A DNA stretch of 12,187 nucleotides, taken from CAZJBP01 sp964544115. Its GTDB lineage: Bacteria > Verrucomicrobiota > Kiritimatiellia > UBA8416 > JADHWI01. The position numbers and the translations under genes were made by a program. Every line of letters starts with the position of its first letter. The first letter of the stretch is position 1. The DNA is taken from the NCBI GenBank assembly GCA_964544115.1, contig CAZJBP010000115.1, positions 1-12,187 of the forward strand. The letters run 5' to 3'. The notes beneath the pieces were generated by a model. It was not told where the DNA came from. It ran no database searches and saw only the letters and a program-made list of their open reading frames with translations. Positions 7,185-12,187 of the stretch are shown one piece after another.

Positions 7185-8396
7185 TCAGCCGTGGAGCAGC
7201 AGCGACTCGAGGGCGTGCTCGCGGATGCCGTAGAACGCCTTGAGCTCCGCGACGCGGGCCAGGGCCTCCGCTTCACGCCCGCCGCCGGTTGCCCCGGCGC
7301 GCCGGACGGCGAGGATCATCTTGTTCTTGCTCGTGTGCTCCAGCGAGATGAACTCGAACACCTTCGCCTCGTAGCCCAGGGACTCGAGCAGCAGGGCGCG
7401 CAGGCTGTCGGTCACCATCTCGGCCTCCTGGTCGGCATGCACGCCGAAGCGCAGCACCGGACGGAGAACCGCAGGGGCCTGCAGCTGGGGCCGCAGCTGC
7501 TTGTGACAGCAGGGGGCGCAGAGAATGACGGCCGCGCCGGCCCGCACGCCCCGGTGGATCGCCAGGTCGGTCGCCGTGTCGCAGGCGTGCAGCGCAATCA
7601 TGACGTCGAGGGCGTCCGGCGCATGGCTCTCCAGCCCGCCCGGGCGAAAGGTCAGCCCCGTGAGCCCGAGTTGGGCGACCACCCCGTTGCAGAGCGCCAC
7701 GAGATCCTCGCGAAGTTCGATACCGGTCACGTCCGCCCCAACCCCGAGCGTGTGGGAGAGGTAGTCGTGGACGGCGAACGTCAAATAGCCCTTCCCAGCT
7801 CCGAAGTCCGCAACGCGGAGGGTTTGGCGGCCGGCCAGCTCCGAGTCGCCGACCGCATGGGCGAAGATCTCCAGGAACTTGTTGATCTGTTTCCACTTCC
7901 GGGACATGGAAGGCAGAACCCGATGATCGCGGTCCGTGACACCGAGGGAGGCGAGAAAGGGGCGGGAAGGATCGACCCATCGTTCCTTCTGCCGATCATG
8001 CTCACCGGAGGCATCCGCCCGGCGCGTGGGTTTTCCCCGGCGCAGCGCGCGCGCACCTGATCTGGCCGTGTCGAGCTGTACGTCCTGGGTTGCCGTGCAA
8101 AGGTGAGCCGTCCTGAACGCGCGTCCCAGCAGGGCCTCCACCGCCTCCAGGCCTTGGGGCACCGGCAGATTCTCCGTGACGTCCCGGGTCCCGTAACGCC
8201 GGACGAACGACAGACTATCCTGCCCCCTGAGCAGGATGCGGCGGACGCTGACGCGCTTCAGATCCGGGTCCGTGCCGCAGGCGTGCCCCATCACGAGCGC
8301 AATGAACTCGCTCGAATCGACGCTCTCCCGGAGAAGGGCCAGGAAGCGACCGCGGGCATCGTCTTCGCCGCGGACATGGGCAGGTTCTGACGCCAT
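7185..8396 (-). CDS. SAM-dependent methyltransferase, Methyltransf_32 type
   Basis: Class I methyltransferase of 403 residues. The SAM-binding motif is RVADFGAGKGYLTFAVHDYL (194-213), followed by the acidic strand end GIELRED (225-231), IALHACDTATD (267-277) and LCAPCCHKQLR (292-302). ERQ/DQEAEMVTDSLRALLLES and KVFEFISLEHTSKNKMI near the C-terminus complete the pattern of this family, related to eukaryotic METTL25-type proteins. The N-terminal 140 residues (LKRVSVRRI, SLSFVRRYGTRDVTEN, AHLCTATQDVQL) belong to the full-length bacterial version. The substrate is not known to me; RNA or protein is possible. The ATG at 8396 is supported by GAGGAG six bases upstream. The longer frame from 8459 is rejected because it runs back into hsp33. 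It forms an operon with Hsp33. Confidence 0.87.
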   Translation of the reverse strand: MASEPAHVRGEDDARGRFLALLRESVDSSEFIALVMGHACGTDPDLKRVSVRRILLRGQDSLSFVRRYGTRDVTENLPVPQGLEAVEALLGRAFRTAHLCTATQDVQLDTARSGARALRRGKPTRRADASGEHDRQKERWVDPSRPFLASLGVTDRDHRVLPSMSRKWKQINKFLEIFAHAVGDSELAGRQTLRVADFGAGKGYLTFAVHDYLSHTLGVGADVTGIELREDLVALCNGVVAQLGLTGLTFRPGGLESHAPDALDVMIALHACDTATDLAIHRGVRAGAAVILCAPCCHKQLRPQLQAPAVLRPVLRFGVHADQEAEMVTDSLRALLLESLGYEAKVFEFISLEHTSKNKMILAVRRAGATGGGREAEALARVAELKAFYGIREHALESLLLHG

Positions 8397-8402
8397 CCGG
8401 TA

Positions 8403-8408
8403 CTCCTC
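8403..8408 (-). promoter_or_regulatory. Shine-Dalgarno for the methyltransferase gene
   Basis: GAGGAG on the minus strand, six bases before the ATG at 8396. It overlaps the hsp33 stop codon (8407-8409), which fixes the downstream start and suggests translational coupling of the two genes. Confidence 0.75.
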
Positions 8409-9273
8409 ACGTGGCTTTCGCGGACAGCGCGGCGCGCACCACTTCAATCGCAACCGCATGCGTCTCGCCGCACATGTGACAGGTCACATCGCAAGGGCCA
8501 CCGCGGCCGGCCATCTCGCGCAGGTCCTCGGGCGGCAAAGCGCTGATCGCCGCAGCCGCTCGCTCGGGCGAACAGCGGCAGTGGAAGCGCAGCCCGCGTG
8601 TGTGCCGACGGACGAGACCGGCCAGCCCTGCGGCGGCCGCCACCCGGTCCAGGTCCGCGCTCTCACGCAGCACGGCGGCCACCGAGCCGTCCAGAAAGCG
8701 CTCCAGCACGGGGATAAAGGCCTCCGCCGTCGCGTCGGGCATCTTCTCCACCATCGCGCCCCGCACATGCAACAGCCCTCCGGCCGTGGCCAGGGCCACC
8801 AACTCCACGGCCGCCGGAATCTGCATCGATTGATTCAGGTAGCGCGCGGCCGCCGCCTGAATGCGTACCGGTCGCAGGGACAGGGTGGCCCTGTTCAGCA
8901 CCATCGTGGGCGTCGACCGCAGGATGCAGACCGTTCCCCGCACGCCCAGCGCGGCATCGGCATCGATCGCGTCGCGCCCATCGAGGTCGTTGAGGACCTT
9001 GACGTTGGTGTAGCCGCGCAGGCAGCCCTCATCCGTGGCCTCGACCATCAGCCCTCCCAGGGGACCGGCGACCTCCAGTTTGAGCGAGACCGCCTCGGAC
9101 AGCACGGCGTCCAGGCTCAGCAGAGCCACGGCGGCCAGCGCCTCCCCCAGCGCGCAGGCGGCGGTCGGCCCGCACAGGTGCCGGGCTTCCAGCGCTTTGG
9201 CGCTCATCGTGCAGTCCACGGCGCATATGCGGATGCGCGATGGATCCGAAACCGCATGTGTCAGTGCGTCCAT
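8407..9273 (-). CDS. hslO: Hsp33 redox-regulated chaperone
   Basis: Cytoplasmic holdase chaperone switched on by oxidative unfolding of its zinc centre. The 288-residue length matches the family. The four zinc cysteines are C232 and C234 (HCRC) and C265 and C268 (VTCHMCG), the expected CxC...CxxC arrangement, with an additional nearby C261. YLNQSMQIP (145-153) matches the family's YxxQSxQxP block, and GYTN (87-90) precedes the usual acidic loop. In the N-terminal domain, TAACALGEALAAVALL fits the helix that includes the GRALxAA-like segment. The ATG at 9273 gives the full N-terminus; only 57 bases separate it from the upstream MerR-like gene, with a small ccccgtcgggg palindrome in the gap. 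The methyltransferase gene follows 10 bases after the stop. Confidence 0.95.
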   Translation of the reverse strand: MDALTHAVSDPSRIRICAVDCTMSAKALEARHLCGPTAACALGEALAAVALLSLDAVLSEAVSLKLEVAGPLGGLMVEATDEGCLRGYTNVKVLNDLDGRDAIDADAALGVRGTVCILRSTPTMVLNRATLSLRPVRIQAAAARYLNQSMQIPAAVELVALATAGGLLHVRGAMVEKMPDATAEAFIPVLERFLDGSVAAVLRESADLDRVAAAAGLAGLVRRHTRGLRFHCRCSPERAAAAISALPPEDLREMAGRGGPCDVTCHMCGETHAVAIEVVRAALSAKAT

Positions 9274-9330
9274 ATAAAGGACCCCGTCGGGGGATTCGCG
9301 TTACACCTCTTGCCGTGCAAACTGCGTTCG

Positions 9331-9873
9331 CTACCGGAGGATCGTCCTCGCCCACGACAGAGCGTCCTCCACGATGCGCCGTTCTCCGGCCATCCGCTCC
9401 CTAACGACCGCCAGCTGCTCGCGATAGCGGTCGAGAACAAGGCTCACATCCTCGCCCATCTCCCGGCCCTTGAACAGCTCCGTCTTGCGGTCCCCGAAGT
9501 CCAGCGAGGTCTGAACGACCTTGGCGGCAACCGGGAACCCGAGCCGGTATCCGCTGAGCAGCAGCCCGTCCGGCGACAGCCTGCCGTCGCCGCTGCCGCA
9601 GGCGTCCAGGTACCAGGTCGGGGAGTCCGTCAGGCCATCGACGTGCAGCAGGGCCAGGAGCTTCTTCTCCGTCTCCCAGAGCGCCTTGACGGCGTCCAGG
9701 GGGACATGCAGCGCCCTGAGATGTAACACCTTCCGCATGAACGCCGCGTAGGCGTCGGAGTAGCCCTCATCCTTCTCAGGAACGTGGAGATCGAGGCTGC
9801 GTTGAAGACCGAGAATGTACACCGGCTCGCGTCCCAGCTTCCTGCAAAGGTCGGCAAAGCCGAAGCCGTTCAT
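9331..9873 (-). CDS. Uncharacterised protein with MerR-like N-terminal region
   Basis: 180 residues from the ATG at 9873, preceded by a purine-rich GGCGAGAG stretch. I do not recognise a named family. Residues 5-70 read like a diverged MerR-type winged helix: FGFADLCRKLG (4-14), ILGLQRSLDLHVPEKDEGYSD (20-40) in place of the usual L-R-Y-Y-E...L-P-x-R-x-x-G-Y-R segment, then FMRKVLHLRALHVPLDAVKAL (45-65), like the L-x-x-I-x-x-L-R-x-x-G-x-S-L-x-x-I block. The middle part (80-125) is not helical-looking. The last 45 residues (VLDRYREQLAVVRERMAGERR) are predicted long helix. It heads the Hsp33-methyltransferase cluster and points away from the CsbD-like gene, so a local regulator is plausible but unproven. 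The upstream in-frame extension to 9921 lacks support. Confidence 0.7.
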   Translation of the reverse strand: MNGFGFADLCRKLGREPVYILGLQRSLDLHVPEKDEGYSDAYAAFMRKVLHLRALHVPLDAVKALWETEKKLLALLHVDGLTDSPTWYLDACGSGDGRLSPDGLLLSGYRLGFPVAAKVVQTSLDFGDRKTELFKGREMGEDVSLVLDRYREQLAVVRERMAGERRIVEDALSWARTILR

Positions 9874-9975
9874 ATTTCTCTCGCCATCTCCTGCAGCCGG
9901 CCCTCGCTCTGCGCTTCGCACCGAGCGAACACTACCCGACAGCGTAGGACACAGGCCGACAACGGAGGTGGAACG
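9874..9975. promoter_or_regulatory. Divergent intergenic region
   Basis: 102 bases between the minus-strand MerR-like gene and the plus-strand CsbD-like gene. Promoters for both directions are expected here, but I cannot identify convincing -10 or -35 boxes or a clear operator dyad. Confidence 0.35.
9964..9968 (+). promoter_or_regulatory. Shine-Dalgarno for the CsbD-like gene
   Basis: ggagg on the plus strand, seven bases before the ATG at 9976. It is among the strongest ribosome binding sites in the window and shows that the following short frame is or was a real gene. Confidence 0.7.
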
Positions 9976-10109
9976 ATGGCAAACCGCACGGAGAAGATCA
10001 AGGGCAACCGGACTCGAGCACCCGGGCTTGGGGCGACTACCAGCACGTCACCGGCGACGACCTGCGCCGCTTGCAGAACAACATCCGCGGCCTGACCGGT
10101 AAAGCCTGA
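9976..10109 (+). pseudogene. CsbD-like stress protein gene with a frame break
   Basis: CsbD-family proteins are small, abundant general-stress proteins of about 50-70 residues. The first frame gives MANRTEKIKGN, like the family start M-x-x-x-x-I-x-G-N-W. The family's second half then appears in a different frame from 10029: WGDYQHVTGDDLRRLQNNIRGLTGKA ending with TGA at 10107-10109, which matches the W-G-x-L-T-D-D-D-L...G-x-x-x-x-L-x-G-x-I pattern. Between GN and WG only about 20 bases remain where the family has about 12 residues, so a deletion of roughly 19 bases explains both the shortening and the frame change. Without frameshifting, the first frame ends at 10095 with an unrelated tail. 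A sequencing error is a less likely alternative. It is the only plus-strand gene recognised here. Confidence 0.6.
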
Positions 10110-10246
10110 TCCTGCTCGCCACCGGGCTGCCGCCGCTCAACCGCGCATCTTCCCCAGCAATGCAGAACCTACGTACCCTTCGGGCTCCGGTCAATGGGGT
10201 GGCCCCCCGGCCGCTTACGATCAGGAGACAGGCAGAAGGGAGTGAC

Positions 10247-10465
10247 ATGCAGACCACGACCGCAGCCACCGTCTACGGGTCCGCCCCGATCACGGTTGAG
10301 AGGAAGAAGCTGCGCGTCCTAGCCCGAGTTCGGCAGCAATCGGCCGACTTCGACCTTTCTCGCGCCCTTCTTGCGCGTAACCCATTGCGCGCACGGTCTC
10401 GGCTCTCGATTGGGCGATGTAGTACAGACCACCCCATTGCGGAAATCGGTGGAAATGGCCGATAG
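10247..10465 (+). CDS. Small hypothetical ORF, 72 residues
   Basis: The ATG at 10247 has aaggga five bases upstream (10236-10241). The product begins MQTTTAATVYGSAPITVERKK and becomes arginine-rich towards the end (RARSRLSIGRCSTDHP), stopping with TAG at 10463. I recognise no family. The first 25 codons look more coding-like than the rest, so it may be the 5' fragment of a larger gene cut by an insertion near 10320. It could equally be chance. Confidence 0.25.
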   Translation: MQTTTAATVYGSAPITVERKKLRVLARVRQQSADFDLSRALLARNPLRARSRLSIGRCSTDHPIAEIGGNGR

Positions 10466-10471
10466 TGGGGC

Positions 10472-10651
10472 ATGTTTCTGAAGCGACGAACCCGGGCGAA
10501 GCGCAAACGCCGACCGCTGAGGCACCACACGCCCCACCACGCGTACGCCAGCACCCCGGCAGACTCAACTCAGCGTATGGGCGACGACCCCGAGGCCGTG
10601 GCGGGGATTGTGGCGCTCATGGCAAGGGGTAGTTGCTTACGGGATTCCTGA
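10472..10651 (+). pseudogene. Possible transposase N-terminal remnant
   Basis: A 59-residue frame that begins MFLKRRTRAKRKRRP. The MFLKR-R-R start followed by a basic run resembles the beginning of IS1634/IS4-type transposases (M-F-L-[KR]-R...K-D-G-K...Y-W). The expected Y-W and L-V-E-S-x-R segments do not follow; the reading turns into RHHTPHHAYASTPAD, as after a frameshift or deletion. The region just upstream holds two copies of acc(c)cattgcg (near 10378 and 10431). This is a weak match resting on the first few residues only. Confidence 0.22.
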
Positions 10652-10735
10652 CCGCAGGACGGGCGGTCCTCTGCTCGCCGGGTGGTTGCTTACGCCTGCT
10701 CCGGCCCCCGCTGTGGTTGCTTAAGGTTGCTGAAG
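10630..10735 (+). repeat. Short GTTGCTTA direct repeats
   Basis: gttgctta appears at 10632, 10685 and 10716, with a fourth related copy gttgctga at 10726. Two copies share the longer ggttgcttacg or gtggttgctta context. Spacing (53, 31 and 10 bases) is irregular, so this is not a CRISPR or an iteron array. It may be the end of a decayed element. Confidence 0.4.
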
Positions 10736-10849
10736 TCGGAACACCTAGAGGGTAATCAGGGGCACACGGCAAGACACGCCACGACACGGCGAGAAGGGAT
10801 AAAGCGGCCTATTTGCTGGTGTTTTCCAGTGTTTTCGGCCTCTTTAGAG

Positions 10850-10926
10850 TGGTACCCCGGGCGCGACTCGAACGCGCGACCTGCGGATTAGAAGTCCGCT
10901 GCTCTGTCCAGCTGAGCTACCGGGGT
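10850..10926 (-). tRNA. tRNA-Arg (anticodon UCU), CCA encoded
   Basis: A complete cloverleaf can be folded. The acceptor stem is ACCCCGG with CCGGGGT, followed by discriminator A and an encoded CCA (complement at 10850-10852). The D arm is GCTC...GAGC, the anticodon stem GCGGA/TCCGC with loop CTTCTAA, giving anticodon TCT (10890-10892). The variable loop is AGGTC and the T arm GCGCG-TTCGAGT-CGCGC. Length is 77 bases. It reads AGA codons, rare in GC-rich genes. The promoter is expected in 10927-11000 but no clear boxes are visible. Confidence 0.97.
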
Positions 10927-11125
10927 GTCAAGTACTTACAGAAGTTCACCAGCGCGCGAATGAAAGAAGAGATGAACGTCTGCCTCCCCTCCCCGTGCGC
11001 GCAGATGCATTCTTACGCCATCAAAGCGGACAAACGCAAGTCTGTCACGACCCAAAAGCTGAAAGCACTGCACCCATGGACGCGGTCGGTGCATGACCGC
11101 CGGTGCCGGCGTGCTATGAGGGGGC

Positions 11126-11239
11126 GGACAGGATTGACGGGATTATCGGGCTTGAATCTCGATCCCTTCGCACCCTTCGCGGGCTTCGTGGTGAGAGCAA
11201 CTCCCACCGCACATCCCGGTAATCCTGCGCATCCTGTCC
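11126..11239. repeat. GGACAGGATT-type inverted repeat with nested CACGAAG repeat
   Basis: The arms at 11126-11150 (ggacaggattgacggg...) and 11215-11239 (...catcctgtcc) are complementary at 20 of 25 positions. The arms consist of degenerate ~9-base units of the GACAGGATT type seen in many bacterial intergenic repeats. Within the loop, 11163-11193 holds a second motif: on the minus strand CACGAAG, CGCGAAGG and TGCGAAGG follow one another. One repeat family thus sits inside another. Confidence 0.78.
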
Positions 11240-11318
11240 AACATCACCCAGTGACGAGGGCTATGGTACAGAAGATTCTCAGGGTTTTCGGGATTCCGGG
11301 CTCCGCGCGTGCGGCCAT

Positions 11319-11383
11319 CCCGAACGCAGCGGGGGATCTGCAAAGGGGCGTGGATGGGAACGAGATCCCTCGCTGCGCTCGGG
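11319..11383. repeat. GGGATCT-type inverted repeat
   Basis: The arms at 11319-11339 (cccgaacgcagcggggg...) and 11363-11383 (...cgctgcgctcggg) are complementary at 19 of 21 positions, around a 23-base loop. The right arm contains agatccctcgctgcgctcgg, a form common among dispersed bacterial repeats. No ORF inside. Confidence 0.8.
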
Positions 11384-11427
11384 ATGAACGCGGTCTTCCG
11401 CGGCAACGAAGCTCGGGCGTTGGTTCC

Positions 11428-11498
11428 AACCCGTACCCGTGCGCGTGCACGTAAACGATCGTCCTGGCCGTCGTGAACGGGTACCGGTACGCGTACGG
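11428..11498. repeat. GTACCC-type hairpin downstream of the LRR gene, lacking the 9-mer core
   Basis: The left arm is cccgtacccgtgcgcgtgc and the right arm cgtgaacgggtaccggtacg followed by cgtacgg, with partial complementarity. The loop region acgatcgtcctggccgtcg resembles that of the elements at 1886 and 2296. The CGCTTCGCT core is absent. It starts 5-10 bases past the LRR stop on the minus strand, the same placement and orientation as the elements after mrfB and the YkgJ-type gene. Confidence 0.6.
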
Positions 11499-11502
11499 TG
11501 GA

Positions 11503-12186
11503 TCAGAACACGATGTAGCAGTTGGGCAGGGCGCTGCGGACGCGCTGCTTCTCATCCTGGGACAGCTCGTTCCCGTCCAGCCTCAGCGACTGCAGGCCTG
11601 ACAGGCTCGACAGGTCGCCGGGAAGCCTCTTCAGCCCGTTTGCCTGCAGCTCCAGCCGCCGGAGCGCGGCCAGGCGCATCAGGCACGGAGGGAACTCTGA
11701 CAGCTTGTTGCGGCAGAGGCTCAGATCGGTGAGCGCGGCCAGGTCGCCCATCGATTCAGGCAGGTTCGTCAACTGGTTATCTCGCAGGTAAAGCCGCCGC
11801 AGGTTCTTCAGGCGCCCCACCTCCGGGGGCAGACTGGTCAGCTTCGCACGGTTGAGCCGGAGCCAGCGCAGGGAGGTCAGCTGCCCCATTTCAGCCGGCA
11901 GGGCGACCAGCGGATTGTCGTCGAGGTTCAGGTACTCCAGGGCCGCGCACTGCCCCAGACCGGAGGGCAGGTTCGTCAGGCTGTTGCCCGACAGGTACAA
12001 CGTCTTCAGCGCACCCAGGCGGCCGATCTCCGGAGGCAGCGCCGCGATCGAGCACGACCCCAGGTCCATCCACGTCACCGTCTTGAGGCCGCTCACAGAG
12101 GGCGGAACCGCCCCCAACGCCACGCCGCGCAGGCTCAGCCGCTCCAGAACCGGGAACCGGTCGAGCCCCTCGGGCCAACCGGCCAG
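11503..12186 (-). CDS. Leucine-rich repeat protein, 5' part beyond window
   Basis: 227 residues are visible and the frame is open to the right edge, so the N-terminus and any signal peptide are missing. It contains about nine 23-residue repeats of the form LPxxhGxLxxLxxLxLxxNxLxx, for example LPPEIGRLGALKTLYLSGN, typical of the leucine-rich repeat ligand-binding fold. The array ends with a non-repeat cap, DEKQRVRSALPNCYIVF, resembling C-terminal caps of bacterial LRR proteins where (E/D)xxxxLPxCxI recurs. No catalytic domain follows; any kinase, GTPase or secretion domain would have to be N-terminal. Function is likely protein binding; target and location are unknown. A GTACCC-type hairpin and a repeat-rich stretch follow. 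Confidence 0.88.
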   Translation of the reverse strand: MAGWPEGLDRFPVLERLSLRGVALGAVPPSVSGLKTVTWMDLGSCSIAALPPEIGRLGALKTLYLSGNSLTNLPSGLGQCAALEYLNLDDNPLVALPAEMGQLTSLRWLRLNRAKLTSLPPEVGRLKNLRRLYLRDNQLTNLPESMGDLAALTDLSLCRNKLSEFPPCLMRLAALRRLELQANGLKRLPGDLSSLSGLQSLRLDGNELSQDEKQRVRSALPNCYIVF

Positions 12187-12187
12187 C

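Larger units (their letters stand above)
6873..7205. repeat. 17-bp direct repeats bracketing the thrC upstream hairpins
   Basis: ccgtggagcagcagcga occurs exactly at 6873-6889 and 7189-7205. The right copy encodes the last residues of the methyltransferase (SLLLHG). The left copy is non-coding, 44 bases upstream of thrC. The 299 bases between contain the inverted repeats at 6965-6987 and 7000-7157. This may be a target-site-like duplication or a leftover of a local duplication. Confidence 0.7.
10110..10849. other. 740-bp stretch without a confident gene, likely transposon debris
   Basis: Between the broken CsbD-like gene and the 3' end of the tRNA. Only two short plus-strand ORFs (10247-10465 and 10472-10651) and a set of GTTGCTTA repeats stand out. 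Reading frames are short on both strands and the base composition is more mixed than in the flanking genes. The position next to a tRNA 3' end is a common site for integrated and decayed elements, but I found no integrase and no repeat of the tRNA 3' end. Confidence 0.5.
10927..11502. other. 576-bp gene-free stretch filled with inverted repeats
   Basis: Between the tRNA 5' end and the LRR gene stop. From the tRNA outwards it contains a small stem gcggtc/gaccgc (11082-11087 with 11095-11100), the GGACAGGATT inverted repeat (11126-11239), the GGGATCT inverted repeat (11319-11383) and a GTACCC-type hairpin (11428-11498). The ORFs that cross it are arginine- and proline-rich and run through the repeats and the tRNA, so I regard none as a gene. 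Confidence 0.7.

Noticed and set aside
8236..9726. 496-residue plus-strand ORF
   Set aside because: It crosses three minus-strand genes antisense, including hsp33 with its intact zinc cysteines.
10630..10735. CRISPR or iteron array
   Set aside because: The GTTGCTTA repeats are only 8-11 bases long and irregularly spaced, with no cas or replication gene nearby.
10813..11454. 213-residue plus-strand ORF
   Set aside because: It reads antisense through the tRNA (RARLERATCGLEVRC is a familiar tRNA-derived artefact) and then through the inverted repeats.

Overview
The window is GC-rich, protein-coding bacterial chromosome. Every recognisable protein gene lies on the minus strand except a small broken gene near 10 kb, and a tRNA-Arg is also on the minus strand. 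The gene set is core and housekeeping: MrfA/YprA-like helicase, MrfB/YprB-like exonuclease, threonine synthase, Hsp33 and a Methyltransf_32 methyltransferase. It also has accessory proteins common in large free-living genomes: an MFS transporter of the 'WMADLVPKR...GRFWG' type, a YkgJ-type cysteine-cluster protein and a leucine-rich repeat protein. Together with intergenic spaces crowded with simple-sequence hairpins, this suggests a PVC-group organism, perhaps Kiritimatiellota or Verrucomicrobiota. That placement is inference from general style and cannot be proved from the window.

Layout from right to left, which is the direction of transcription. 12187-11503: 3' part of a leucine-rich repeat protein. 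11502-10927: no gene, but three different inverted-repeat families packed together. 10926-10850: tRNA-Arg(UCU) with encoded CCA. 10849-10110: no confident gene, two short ORFs that look like transposon debris, and short direct repeats. 9976-10109 (plus strand): a CsbD-like stress protein gene with a good ribosome binding site but a frame break. 9873-7185: a probable operon of a MerR-like protein, Hsp33 and a methyltransferase. 7184-6830: a 158-nt nested inverted repeat and a smaller GC hairpin, bracketed by a 17-bp direct repeat. 6829-5104: threonine synthase overlapping the YkgJ-type gene. 5103-4934: a CTCGTC-type hairpin. 4888-2397: MFS transporter touching mrfB. 2396-1540: a tandem duplication of about 0.42-0.46 kb. 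1539-1: mrfA, running off the left edge.

Functionally, mrfB and mrfA encode the two proteins of the mitomycin-type DNA damage repair pathway known from Bacillus subtilis (YprA/YprB). Here they are in the same orientation but separated by a duplicated spacer that carries an extra copy of the mrfA start codon and first ten codons. The most unusual feature is a dispersed set of hairpins with low-complexity arms (TAATCN, GTACCC or CTCGTC type). Three carry the same 9-mer CGCTTCGCT, and members lie just downstream of the stop codons of mrfB, the YkgJ-type gene and the LRR gene, always in the same orientation. They look like a mobile or structurally maintained family of 3'-end elements. No CRISPR array, phage or complete insertion sequence was seen.
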